From Vibrio cincinnatiensis DSM 19608 (GTDB taxonomy: Bacteria; Pseudomonadota; Gammaproteobacteria; Enterobacterales; Vibrionaceae): a stretch of DNA of 57,657 nucleotides. Within the stretch, counting starts at the first letter, position 1. Every line of letters starts with the position of its first letter. The DNA lies in contig NZ_FUXB01000008.1 of the NCBI RefSeq assembly GCF_900167345.1, positions 1 to 57,657 on the forward strand. The letters are read 5' to 3'. The position numbers were made by a program, and so were the translations under genes. This document shows, piece by piece, positions 42,495-51,475 of the stretch. The notes beneath the pieces were generated by a model. That model did no database searches. It had not been told where the DNA came from and saw only the letters and a list, made by a program, of their open reading frames with translations.

Positions 42495-44009
42495 TCAAGC
42501 TTCAGCAGGTTCGAGACTCACGTCAACATTACCTTGGCAAATTTTTGTCAGCATCGGAGCAATTAAGAATGTAATAACCGTAATTCCAGCGGTGACATAG
42601 CCAATTTTTCCAAATACATCACCATAAATGGTGAGTGATTCTTGTGTGGTCGTCATCTGTTCAGGAACCGAAGTTAAACTAGCCACCCAGCCAGCCACTA
42701 CCGCCGCCGTTGCGGAGGTTAGAAACCACATACCCATGGCAAAGCCCATCATTCTCTGTGGAACCAATTGAGCAACCATTGCCAAACCAAGCCCAGACAC
42801 TAATAACTCTCCAATCGATTGGAATGCATAACTGAGCACAAGCCAGTTCGCACTGATGATCCCCTGATGATTTGCAAACCCTGTGCTCCACGATAAAACA
42901 AGGAAAGAGAGGGCGCATAAGCCCATACCCATTGCAAATTTAAATGGCATCGAAAAACGTTCGCCGAGTTTGCCATATAACACGGCCAATATAGGGCTGC
43001 CAATCATAATCCAAAAAGGGTTAAGGGCTTGAAATTGTTCAGGCTCAAAACGAAAACCCAATAAATTTGGATCCACATTATGGATGGCAAAAAAGTTAAG
43101 TGATGTTGGCATTTGGAAGTAAAGGACGAAAAAAACGACGCCTTGCAGCATCAACACGAAAGCCACTAACATTTTTTGGCGCTCGAGTCCGGTCATCGAA
43201 AATGCTTCTTTAAAATAGAAGGTGACAATCATTAGGCCAGCCATCACCAATATGAGGTGAGCGAAGAATAAGTTTTGTAAGAGATAACTACAGACCAAAC
43301 TAGCGATAAGTGAACCGACGATCACTAAACTCAATCGGCCTTTTTTAATAGGTTGGAGGTCAGCCGGTGAACCAATTTGTTTGAGCATTTTTTGGCACAG
43401 CATAAAGTTAACCACGGTAATGGCCAACCCAATCGCACTGACACCGAAAGCCATCCCGTAGCCTACTCGTTCTGCGACCATCGGCGTTAGTATCATAGAG
43501 AAGAATGAACCGAGATTGATTGCCATATAGTACATAGTGAATGCACCATCAAGGCGAGGGTCATTATCCTCATATGCTTTAGATAACAGGCTTGAGGGGT
43601 TGGCTTTAAATAATCCGTTTCCCACAGTAATAAAGCCCATCGCAATGTAGATAAGTGTTTCGCCACCTAAGTGTGCTTTGGTGGTTGAAAGTCCTAAAAG
43701 CAGATAGCCGACCATTAAAATGATAGCACCAAGAGTAATGGCTCGTTTGGTTCCGATAACTTTATCGCCAATCCAGCCTCCTGCAGCGACAAACCCAAAC
43801 ACGAGTGCAGAAAAAGCACCAAATAGAACAAATGAGGAGGATTCATTCATGCCTAAGATTTTAACCATGTAGACGGTTAAAATGGCTTGCATCCCATAGA
43901 AGCCAAAGCGCTCCCAGAACTCAATAGAAAAAATCAGATAGAAGGATTTAGGTTGCTTGAAGATATTCAAGTCGGATGACATACGGGGCTTCCTGTTGTG
44001 ATCGCTCAA
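42495..44009 (-). CDS. dtpA: Proton-dependent di/tripeptide transporter (POT family)
   Basis: A 504-aa inner-membrane symporter with about 12-14 membrane segments. The POT signatures are present: the ExxER-type motif EFWERFGFYGMQ at the start of helix 1, and FTMYYMAINLGSFFS. The sequence follows E. coli DtpA closely (for example QMPTSLNFFAI, LNPFWIMIGSPILA and GLGLAMVAQLVPQRMMGF), so dtpA fits better than dtpC or dtpD. Confidence 0.93.
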   Translation of the reverse strand: MSDHNRKPRMSSDLNIFKQPKSFYLIFSIEFWERFGFYGMQAILTVYMVKILGMNESSSFVLFGAFSALVFGFVAAGGWIGDKVIGTKRAITLGAIILMVGYLLLGLSTTKAHLGGETLIYIAMGFITVGNGLFKANPSSLLSKAYEDNDPRLDGAFTMYYMAINLGSFFSMILTPMVAERVGYGMAFGVSAIGLAITVVNFMLCQKMLKQIGSPADLQPIKKGRLSLVIVGSLIASLVCSYLLQNLFFAHLILVMAGLMIVTFYFKEAFSMTGLERQKMLVAFVLMLQGVVFFVLYFQMPTSLNFFAIHNVDPNLLGFRFEPEQFQALNPFWIMIGSPILAVLYGKLGERFSMPFKFAMGMGLCALSFLVLSWSTGFANHQGIISANWLVLSYAFQSIGELLVSGLGLAMVAQLVPQRMMGFAMGMWFLTSATAAVVAGWVASLTSVPEQMTTTQESLTIYGDVFGKIGYVTAGITVITFLIAPMLTKICQGNVDVSLEPAEA

Positions 44010-44457
44010 TAACTTGCGAGAATTCTCTTACGGCAGAGAGTAAATAAATGGGCTGCAAGGGGAGACGTTATTCATGTAGTATTTATCTTTACCCAACTCC
44101 GTCACTTGACGATTTAGGTAAACCATGTACAAGCGTGTGTAATGGAGCAATACGTATACCGCCAAGTGAATATGTCTGCAATACTCGGTGTTTGGTGAAT
44201 TTTAACGCTAATCTATTTATCTTTATGAAATAAATGACTTTTTCCGCCTCTTTTTTCAAAGTGATTAATGCGAAATCTAATATTCCATATTTGGTTTATT
44301 TGCGAAATGGATGCGTTCAATTATTCATTAATTCATGTGATACTTAGTGATGTGCATTGTGAACCCATTGTATGCCTAACCTCTTTTCTGAGGTTTTGTC
44401 CTCTGAACGATAAGTCTAGACATACAAAAATAAAAAAAAGAATAGGTTGGCTAGAAA
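44010..44457. other. dtpA-rfaH divergent intergenic region
   Basis: This 448-nt AT-rich gap has no supported gene; two short frames in it lack ribosome-binding sites and family features. A weak hairpin with a short T-run (44378-44383 with 44390-44395) lies about 60 nt before rfaH. I see no recognisable operator. Confidence 0.5.
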
Positions 44458-44961
44458 ATGAAATGTTGGTACTTGGTTTACTGTAAGAGAGGTGAACAAG
44501 CAAGGGCAAAGGGGCATCTTGAAAATCAAGGTGTTGAATGTTTTTATCCACAAATTGAAGTGGAGAAAATCATCAGAGGGAAAAGAAAAACCATTACAGA
44601 ACCGTTGTTTCCTTCTTATATCTTTGTGTATTTTGATTATCAGCAGGGGCCTACGTTTACCACGATACGTTCAACGCGGGGTGTGGTTGATTTTGTTCGC
44701 TTTGGACCTGAACCCAAAGCATTACCTGATGAACTGGTCGATGAGCTCAAACAACTGGATGTCTTAGCAAAAGCGTATTGCAAGAAAGAGTTACCTCTTG
44801 CTGGGCAAGAAATTGAAGTCAAAAGTGGGCAATTTTATGGTATTAAAGCGATATATCAAGAACCCGATGGCGACACACGTTCGTTCATGTTGGTAAAAAT
44901 GATTAATCAACCCGTGATACTCAGTATTGATAATAAGCATTTAGAGCTTAAATCTCGCTAA
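44458..44961 (+). CDS. rfaH: Transcription antitermination factor RfaH
   Basis: NusG paralogue that binds RNA polymerase paused at ops sites and promotes expression of long operons such as those for LPS and capsule. The 167-aa protein has the RfaH-type N terminus WYLVYCKRGEQARA, the segment IIRGKRKTITEPLFPSYIFV, and a C-terminal KOW domain (about 110-165) with QAIYQEPDGDTRS-like spacing. The weak start context, with no clear ribosome-binding site in the AT-rich leader, suggests low expression. Confidence 0.94.
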   Translation: MKCWYLVYCKRGEQARAKGHLENQGVECFYPQIEVEKIIRGKRKTITEPLFPSYIFVYFDYQQGPTFTTIRSTRGVVDFVRFGPEPKALPDELVDELKQLDVLAKAYCKKELPLAGQEIEVKSGQFYGIKAIYQEPDGDTRSFMLVKMINQPVILSIDNKHLELKSR

Positions 44962-45011
44962 TTAGGATGACTATTGTTCATTAATGCAATAAGGGTGATA
45001 TTGCTATCCAT

Positions 45012-45042
45012 GTAATCAAAGCGCACAAGGCGCTTTGATTAC
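45012..45042. terminator. rfaH/asnB shared hairpin
   Basis: A 13-bp perfect stem (45012-45024 with 45030-45042) and 5-nt loop between convergent genes. It has no long T-run; a second hairpin follows. Confidence 0.6.
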
Positions 45043-45045
45043 TGA

Positions 45046-45074
45046 GCCTCCCAGCAGAGCTGGGGGGGCGTTTT
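45046..45074 (+). terminator. rfaH terminator
   Basis: A 9-bp GC-rich stem including one G-T pair (45047-45055 with 45059-45067), a 3-nt loop and four T at 45071-45074. Confidence 0.65.
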
Positions 45075-45097
45075 ACTAAGTGATGAATCAAGAAAAC

Positions 45098-46762
45098 TTA
45101 GTAAGCTTCGTTATGTACGGCTTTCACAGCTCGACCTGACGGGTCAATACAGTTTTTAAATGACTCATCCCATTCTACGGCTTTAGCAGATGAACAAGCT
45201 ACCGATGGGCCTCCTGGGACACAGTGAGCTGCGGATTCCAAAGGAAAGAGCTCCTCAAATATTTCTCGATAAACATACCCTTCTTTTGTGGTCGGGGTGT
45301 TATACGGGAAACGGAACTTTGCCGTTGCCATTTGCTGATCACTTATTTTCGCTTCGGCCGTCGCTTTTAATGTATCGATCCAGTTATACCCCACACCATC
45401 AGAGAATTGCTCTTTTTGACGCCAAGCGATGGAGTCGGGTAGGTAGTGTTCGAAGCATTCGCGTAAAATATGCTTCTCCATTTTACCGTTACCACACATC
45501 TTGTCTGCTGGATTGAGTCGCATGGCTACATCAATAAATTCCTTATCTAAGAAAGGAACTCGACCTTCAACACCCCAAGCCGCGAGAGATTTGTTTGCTC
45601 GCGCACAGTCAAAGAGGTTTAATGCGAGCAATTTACGGACGGTCTCTTCATGGAATTCTTGAGCATTGGGCGCTTTATGGAAGTAGAGGTAACCGCCGAA
45701 AATTTCATCCGCCCCTTCACCTGACAGCACCATTTTAATTCCCATGGCTTTAATTTTACGCCCCAGTAAAAACATCGGGGTTGAGGCTCGAATGGTTGTG
45801 ACATCATACGTTTCGATGTGGTAAATCACATCTCGAATGGCATCTAGGCCTTCTTGAATTGTGTAAGTCATCTCATGATGGACTGTACCAATTTTGGTTG
45901 CGACTTCTCGAGCGGCTTTTAAGTCTGGAGCCCCTTCTAACCCAATGGCAAAAGAATGCAGTTGTGGCCACCAAGCTTCAGATTGTTCATCATCTTCAAT
46001 ACGCATTGCGGCATAACGTTTAGCAATGGCTGACGTAATAGAGGAATCAAGCCCACCGGATAATAGCACACCGTAAGGAACATCTGTCATTAGCTGGCGC
46101 TTAACCGCGGCTTCTAATGCTTGTGTTAGTTCTTCTTTACTGCTTACGTTATCTTTGACAGCACTGTATTCATTCCAATCTCTGACGTAATAACGATAAG
46201 GTTCTGGATCTGTTGAACAAAAATAACTACCAGGAGGAAATTCACTAATGGATTTACAGACGGGAACTAAGGCTTTCATCTCAGACGCGACATAGTAGTT
46301 TCCATGTTCATCATGGCCTTGGTAGAGAGGAATGATCCCAATATGATCTCGGCCAATAAGGAAGACATCCTTCTCTTGATCATACAAAGCAAAGGCAAAA
46401 ATACCATTGAGTTCTTCTAGCAGAGCAGCCCCTTTGTCTTGATACAACGCAAGGATGACTTCACAATCAGAGTCGGTTTGAAAATCGTAAGTATCTTGAT
46501 AGCGAGCCCGAATTTCTTTGTGGTTATAAATTTCACCGTTCACCGCTAAGATCAGGTTACGATCGGGGCTATAAAGAGGTTGAGCACCACTATTAAGGCC
46601 AACAATAGCCAAGCGTTCATGAGCAAGAATAGCTCGCTCTGATGCGTAGATCCCAGACCAATCCGGGCCACGGTGACGAAGTTTCTTAGACATTTCTAAT
46701 GCAACTGAGCGTAATGCACTCGCGTCACTTTTAATATCTAAAATACCAAAGATTGAACACAT
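45098..46762 (-). CDS. asnB: Asparagine synthetase B (glutamine-hydrolysing)
   Basis: Makes asparagine from aspartate, ATP and glutamine. The 554-aa protein begins with the catalytic cysteine of class II glutaminases (MCSIFGI), continues with the glutaminase domain (about 2-190, RHRGPDWSG, LAVNGEIYNH) and the synthetase domain with the PP-loop LSGGLDSS. The length matches E. coli AsnB. It ends convergently with rfaH. Confidence 0.97.
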   Translation of the reverse strand: MCSIFGILDIKSDASALRSVALEMSKKLRHRGPDWSGIYASERAILAHERLAIVGLNSGAQPLYSPDRNLILAVNGEIYNHKEIRARYQDTYDFQTDSDCEVILALYQDKGAALLEELNGIFAFALYDQEKDVFLIGRDHIGIIPLYQGHDEHGNYYVASEMKALVPVCKSISEFPPGSYFCSTDPEPYRYYVRDWNEYSAVKDNVSSKEELTQALEAAVKRQLMTDVPYGVLLSGGLDSSITSAIAKRYAAMRIEDDEQSEAWWPQLHSFAIGLEGAPDLKAAREVATKIGTVHHEMTYTIQEGLDAIRDVIYHIETYDVTTIRASTPMFLLGRKIKAMGIKMVLSGEGADEIFGGYLYFHKAPNAQEFHEETVRKLLALNLFDCARANKSLAAWGVEGRVPFLDKEFIDVAMRLNPADKMCGNGKMEKHILRECFEHYLPDSIAWRQKEQFSDGVGYNWIDTLKATAEAKISDQQMATAKFRFPYNTPTTKEGYVYREIFEELFPLESAAHCVPGGPSVACSSAKAVEWDESFKNCIDPSGRAVKAVHNEAY

Positions 46763-46935
46763 ACAACTTCCTTAATGAGACGAGTTTTAAGCAGATGAAT
46801 ACAATTTGCCACTTTGGTTAAAAAAGGCAACCTATCTTTGATCAAAAATTCATTTTAAACCAAAACTAATGGATGTTTTTTAATAAAATGCCAAATTAAG
46901 TGAATTTTATCTATATTGAGATGAAAAAGGGAGCA

Positions 46936-46967
46936 AATGGCTAACCAGAGTGCATGTGTTAGCCATT
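46936..46967 (-). terminator. Antiporter-gene terminator
   Basis: A 10-bp perfect stem (46936-46945 with 46958-46967) with a 12-nt loop; on the minus strand it is followed by a T-rich tail a few bases later. It lies 11 nt beyond the antiporter stop. Confidence 0.55.
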
Positions 46968-46977
46968 ATTTCTAGAG

Positions 46978-48564
46978 TTAATCTCGTGCAAAGGTGGGTT
47001 GTAAGTGATCACACACATGGCGAGCAAAGCCCGTTCCTGCCTCGCTGTAAATATTAAATGCGGCGTGTGCACCTTCTTCAAGTAAATTATTCATTTGATC
47101 TGGATATTCTGCGATCGCTGCGATTTGTCCACTAAAGTGGCGCTTCTTGAGCTGAGCCAGTGCTATTTGATTGGCTTGATGGTGAGGCATCGCTAACAGC
47201 ACCATCTTAACGTTACCTGTATGTAGAACCCGAGCCCAAAAATCGGGATCGGTTGCATCACCGCTAATCACGTTACGCCCTTCATTTCTGTGTTGTTTGG
47301 ATGCGTCCTCTCGTAATTCAACCCCTAAGCAGATATTGCCGTAGCGCGAATAAAATTCGTCATATGCACCAGTACCGATTCTTCCCATGCCAAGAATGAT
47401 GACCTGAGCTTCACCAGGATTAATCACGGAATCTCGTTGGTTAAGAGCCTCGGGTTGTGGTTCATTAAACCACTGTGAGGTGTGCTGATAAATTTCATTT
47501 CCCTTACGGCTGAGTGGGGCAGCAATGAGAAATGAAAGTGAAACGGCAATCGCAATTGCAACAAGGATATCACCCGGTAGCCAGCCCAATTTAAAGGCTA
47601 ATCCACCCACAATCAGACCAAACTCACTGAAGTTAAACAGAGAAAGTGACGAGAGTAATGACGTTCGTACCCGAAAGTGGAATCGATTGAGTACCCAAAA
47701 ATAGAGAGCCCCTTTCAGTGGAAGAAGAATCATCAACACGATTGCCAATAAGAAGCCGGTTAAGGTTGGTTTTTCTGCCAGACCAATATTTAAGAAAAAA
47801 CAGACCAAGAAGAGCTCTTTGAGGTTAAACAGAGCTTTAGAGAGTTCGGAGGCTTTACTGTGCTGAGCAAGCATCATCCCTAACACCAGCGCTCCAAGAT
47901 CGGGTTTCATTCCGACTAACTGAAAACCGCCCGCCCCGACCACAAGGGCAAGGAAAATGCCCAATAAGACTAACAGTTCACCATGTCCGGCTTTTTCTAG
48001 CAGACGAAAGAACAGAGGGCGTAATAGAGGCAGCGCAAACAATCCAATTGCGTACCATTCAGGTAATTTTCCGGTTGATGCCGTTAAAAAGATGACCGCA
48101 AAAATATCCTGCATAACCAAAATACCAATGGCGAGTGTGCCATAGGTTGAGTTCATTTCCCCTTTTTCTTGCAGAGACTTAACGGCAAAAACTGTACTGG
48201 AAAAGGAGAGAGCGAATCCGATTAATAGTAAGCTGGTAAAAGGGATCTCAGCAAGGCTAGTGAGGCCAAGATATTTAAACCCCATTAAAGCGAGAGTAAA
48301 TACCCCCGTTGAGAGAAGGTTGTGGATTGTTGCTCCGGCCCAAATTTCTTTCTCAAGCAGAGATTTAACCTCTAACTTTAACCCAATGGTGAATAGCATC
48401 AAAGTGACCCCGAGGTCTGCCAATGTTGCTAATGTTTGATTTGACTCAAAACCGTATAAATTAAGAGCAAAGCCTGCGATAAGAAAGCCGACAAGAGGAG
48501 GAAGATGGCACTTTTGTGCAATATAGCCAACGATGAAAGCCGCACTAATAAAAACTAAATCCAT
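46978..48564 (-). CDS. CPA2-family cation:proton antiporter with RCK domain
   Basis: A 528-aa protein with about 12-13 membrane segments in the N-terminal ~370 residues (sodium/hydrogen-exchanger fold) and a cytosolic TrkA-N/RCK domain (about 388-505) with the nucleotide motif ILGMGRIGTGAYDEF. This layout matches KefB/KefC/YbaL potassium or sodium antiporters, but there is no KefF/KefG-type partner next door and ion specificity cannot be read from the sequence. It sits between nagC and asnB and looks like a single-gene unit. Confidence 0.88.
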   Translation of the reverse strand: MDLVFISAAFIVGYIAQKCHLPPLVGFLIAGFALNLYGFESNQTLATLADLGVTLMLFTIGLKLEVKSLLEKEIWAGATIHNLLSTGVFTLALMGFKYLGLTSLAEIPFTSLLLIGFALSFSSTVFAVKSLQEKGEMNSTYGTLAIGILVMQDIFAVIFLTASTGKLPEWYAIGLFALPLLRPLFFRLLEKAGHGELLVLLGIFLALVVGAGGFQLVGMKPDLGALVLGMMLAQHSKASELSKALFNLKELFLVCFFLNIGLAEKPTLTGFLLAIVLMILLPLKGALYFWVLNRFHFRVRTSLLSSLSLFNFSEFGLIVGGLAFKLGWLPGDILVAIAIAVSLSFLIAAPLSRKGNEIYQHTSQWFNEPQPEALNQRDSVINPGEAQVIILGMGRIGTGAYDEFYSRYGNICLGVELREDASKQHRNEGRNVISGDATDPDFWARVLHTGNVKMVLLAMPHHQANQIALAQLKKRHFSGQIAAIAEYPDQMNNLLEEGAHAAFNIYSEAGTGFARHVCDHLQPTFARD

Positions 48565-48586
48565 GAGATTTCTTATAGGTTAGGTA

Positions 48587-48623
48587 ACAAAAAGGCTGTA
48601 TTGTCTTAAATCAATACAGCCTT
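48587..48623 (-). terminator. nagC terminator
   Basis: A 12-bp perfect stem (48592-48603 with 48612-48623), an 8-nt loop and a T-run on the minus strand, 24 nt after nagC. Confidence 0.85.
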
Positions 48624-48646
48624 AGCATTATAGAACAATGTGACTA

Positions 48647-49861
48647 TCAATCTTCAAGCAATTTCTGTAATAAAACCCCATTAAGCATGGCTCGTTTGAT
48701 GGTAGCAAAAGCACCGATAGTGGGGCGTTTATCCATTTGAGAGGCAACAATTGGCAGGTGTTGATGGAATTTTTTCAGAGATTGGTTTTCTACATTGCGT
48801 AAAATAGCCGGAAAAATGATTTCTTGTGCAGCGGTAATTTTTCCTGCCACAACGATTTTTTGTGGATTAAATAAGTTAATGGTGATGGCAATCGCTTTCC
48901 CTAATTGATTTCCCACTTGCACTAAAGCTTGTTTAGCTAACTCATCACCTTGTAGAGCATGTTGGCAAATATCATCAATCGATAATTTATCTATAGAAGA
49001 AAGACTGGATTCATAACCTTGAGCCAAGCGTTTTTTGACTCGTTCAACAATTGCGGGGTTTGTTGCAACGGTTTCTAAACAACCAAAATTACCACACTGG
49101 CACTGTTCCCCAAGCGGATCAATCTGAATATGACCAATTTCCCCTACATTTCGGTTAGACCCTAAGAAAACTTGTCCATTGACAATAATTCCAGCACCCG
49201 TTCCACGATGTACACTGACTAATATTGAGTCTTGACAGTCTTGGCTTGCTCCGAAGTAGTGTTCAGCTAAGGCCATTCCTCGTACATCATTACCGACAAA
49301 ACATTCTACATGGAAGTGGTCTCGAATAATGTCACCGAGCGCCAAGGCATCAATATCGATATTGGGCATGTATTCAACCACACCCAGCTCAGGATTGACT
49401 AACCCTGGTAGTGAGATACCAATAGCAATTAATTGATGTATATTTTCCTTTTGTTGGGAAAGGAAAGTTTTCAGGTGGTTAATGAGCCCTTCTATCAATT
49501 GTGGTTGATGCGAGTAATGAAAATCATAGGAGGAGAAAGCCAGTTCTTCTCCTCCAAGATTATATAGACTCAGTTGGATATAATCTCGACCAAGCCTAAC
49601 CGCAATTGAGTGAAAAGGTTCGACTTCTGTTGTTAAAGAGATGGCTCTTCGTCCCCCGGTTGAGGCTTGTTGGGCCACCTCTTTAATCAGCCCTCGTTCT
49701 AAGAGTTGGCGGGTTATTTTAGTCACACTTGCAGGAGCCAGTTGACTGACATCGGCAACTTGGATACGTGAAATCGGACCTTGTTGGTCGATTAAACGAT
49801 AAACTGCTGCGCTATTTAGCTGTTTAACTAGATCTACGTTACCTATTTGTCCGCCATTCAT
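48647..49861 (-). CDS. nagC: N-acetylglucosamine repressor NagC
   Basis: ROK-family transcription factor released from DNA by GlcNAc-6-P. The 404-aa protein (E. coli 406) has an N-terminal winged helix (about 15-75, with SRIQVADVSQLAPASVTKI) and a ROK domain with the zinc motif CQCGNFGCLE. It begins 2 nt after nagA, forming a nagA-nagC operon; the repressor so depends on the operon it is expected to control. Confidence 0.95.
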   Translation of the reverse strand: MNGGQIGNVDLVKQLNSAAVYRLIDQQGPISRIQVADVSQLAPASVTKITRQLLERGLIKEVAQQASTGGRRAISLTTEVEPFHSIAVRLGRDYIQLSLYNLGGEELAFSSYDFHYSHQPQLIEGLINHLKTFLSQQKENIHQLIAIGISLPGLVNPELGVVEYMPNIDIDALALGDIIRDHFHVECFVGNDVRGMALAEHYFGASQDCQDSILVSVHRGTGAGIIVNGQVFLGSNRNVGEIGHIQIDPLGEQCQCGNFGCLETVATNPAIVERVKKRLAQGYESSLSSIDKLSIDDICQHALQGDELAKQALVQVGNQLGKAIAITINLFNPQKIVVAGKITAAQEIIFPAILRNVENQSLKKFHQHLPIVASQMDKRPTIGAFATIKRAMLNGVLLQKLLED

Positions 49862-49863
49862 TG

Positions 49864-51000
49864 TTATTTTTGCTCGTATTGTCCGTTAACCACCGTCGCT
49901 TTTACATTAAAATCACGATCAAAAATTGTCAGGTTGGCTACATAACCTTTTTTCACTCGACCTAATGTTTTTTCCACTCCAATGGCCTTTGCTGGATACA
50001 AGGTAGCCATTCGTAGAGCTTCATCTAAAGCGATGCCGACATGCTCAACCGTATTTTGAACTGCTTCAATCATTGTTAGGGCTGAGCCGCCAAGAGTGCC
50101 ATTTTCATCAACACACTTGCCATCACGGTAATATACTTTCTTACCGACAAAAATAAAGTAATCCATCTCTGCGCCTGCAGGAGCTGTGGCATCGGTCACT
50201 AATACGAGCTTCTCGCCCTTAATTTTATGAGCAATACGAATGTTCGCGTAATCAACATGGAAGCCATCGGCAATGATGCCTGTATAGACTTCTGGAGTAT
50301 CATAAATCGCACCGACAACCCCGGGTTCTCGGCCTGCCATCGGTGTCATCGCATTAAATAAGTGGGTCGCAAAAGTAATACCTGCTTCAAATCCTTTACG
50401 GGCCTCCACATAGGTGGCATTCGTATGGCCGATAGAAACAACGATACCTGCGGCGGCTAGTTTTTCAATATGTTGCGGACGATTGTTTTCTGGGGCAAGG
50501 GTGACTTTAGTTACGACATCACTATTTTGACAGATAAAATCGATCATCTCATCGTCAGATTGACGAATGTAATCCACGCAATGGATGCCTTTTTTCATCA
50601 CATTTAAGTAGGGGCCTTCAAGATGAAGCCCTAGTGATTGATTTTGATATTTAGTCTGATATTCACGTTGAGCATGAATTGCTTGGCGCATGTTTTCATC
50701 AGAAGAGGTAATCAAGGTCGGAAGAAAACTCGTACATCCGGATTTTAAGTTAGCTTGATGCATGATGTGAATCGTATCTGCGGTGATTTCGTCATTAAAC
50801 ATAACACCACCACATCCATTCAATTGTAGGTCAATGAAACCTGGGCTCAGATTTGCACCATGTAGATCGATGGTTTTAATCTCTTGAGGTAAGTGCTCAA
50901 TTGGGCAAACGGCTTGAATAAAGCCATCTTCAATAATCACGGCGTGGTGAGAAAGCACGTCGCTGCCCGTGTATATTTTGCCGTTGGTTAGTGCGTACAT
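49864..51000 (-). CDS. nagA: N-acetylglucosamine-6-phosphate deacetylase NagA
   Basis: Converts GlcNAc-6-P to GlcN-6-P and acetate. The 378-aa amidohydrolase shows the metal/substrate motifs [33 protein letters not shown] and the catalytic Asp in [10 protein letters not shown]. It is divergent from nagE over 475 nt. The usual partner nagB is not in the window. Confidence 0.96.
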   Translation of the reverse strand: MYALTNGKIYTGSDVLSHHAVIIEDGFIQAVCPIEHLPQEIKTIDLHGANLSPGFIDLQLNGCGGVMFNDEITADTIHIMHQANLKSGCTSFLPTLITSSDENMRQAIHAQREYQTKYQNQSLGLHLEGPYLNVMKKGIHCVDYIRQSDDEMIDFICQNSDVVTKVTLAPENNRPQHIEKLAAAGIVVSIGHTNATYVEARKGFEAGITFATHLFNAMTPMAGREPGVVGAIYDTPEVYTGIIADGFHVDYANIRIAHKIKGEKLVLVTDATAPAGAEMDYFIFVGKKVYYRDGKCVDENGTLGGSALTMIEAVQNTVEHVGIALDEALRMATLYPAKAIGVEKTLGRVKKGYVANLTIFDRDFNVKATVVNGQYEQK

Positions 51001-51343
51001 AATCCGCTAATCCTTATCTGTCAAAATGGTGTCAATCAGGTAGGCGACACGAATTCAGCTTTTCAGTGCATCAGCAGCTTTATTTGCTGACTTCAAGTAA
51101 GTCGCGAAATATCTTTATAGTAGTCACTTTCTCAAAATCGGAGAGTGAAATAAGTATGAAATAACATTGCTACATAAGGAATTTTTTATGATAGTTGAGC
51201 TCAAAACCAGAGAGGCTATAGTCTACCATTCTTCCTCTTCACGCAATAACTCCGGTTATAGTAGCGCCAAAAAATTGTTTTTTTATATAGTAAAATAAGT
51301 TTTATGATCTCGCTAGCAAAATCCTTCTATTTTGTCTTTTTCA

Positions 51344-51359
51344 GGTGATTATGATCACA
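51344..51359 (+). promoter_or_regulatory. CRP-binding site upstream of nagE
   Basis: GGTGATTATGATCACA matches the TGTGA-N6-TCACA consensus at 9 of 10 conserved positions. It lies about 87 nt upstream of the proposed nagE start of transcription, consistent with cAMP-CRP activation of the GlcNAc system. Confidence 0.7.
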
Positions 51360-51371
51360 ATTGATGAGCTT

Positions 51372-51393
51372 TTAATTTGCGGAGCAAAATTAA
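51372..51393 (+). promoter_or_regulatory. Candidate NagC operator
   Basis: A palindrome of TTAATTTGC and GCAAAATTAA half-sites around GGA. NagC and Mlc operators in E. coli have the same plan of A/T-rich flanks with inward TTTCGC/GCGAAA-type half-sites. It sits between the CRP site and the nagE promoter. Confidence 0.6.
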
Positions 51394-51402
51394 TGGCATA
51401 CA

Positions 51403-51432
51403 CTGACAGTGACTAAATTGGGCGACTAAAAT
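51403..51432 (+). promoter_or_regulatory. Candidate sigma-70 promoter of nagE
   Basis: A -35 box CTGACA (51403-51408) and a -10 box TAAAAT (51427-51432) each match 5 of 6 consensus bases with an 18-nt spacer. Transcription would start near 51439, giving a 37-nt leader with an AGGGGG ribosome-binding site. Confidence 0.5.
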
Positions 51433-51475
51433 AAGTAGTTCGATATATACAAAAATCCTATAGGGGGAACTTAAG

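Larger units (their letters stand above)
51001..51475. other. nagA-nagE divergent control region
   Basis: This 475-nt gap has no gene. It contains a CRP site, a NagC-like palindrome and a sigma-70-like promoter for nagE (listed separately), plus a weaker palindrome at 51080-51100 closer to nagA whose half-sites resemble the nagE-side box and could be a second NagC operator. Confidence 0.65.

Noticed and set aside
44048..44486. Two short plus-strand frames between dtpA and rfaH.
   Set aside because: They have no ribosome-binding sites or recognisable features and AT-rich, unbiased codon use; the second overlaps the rfaH start.
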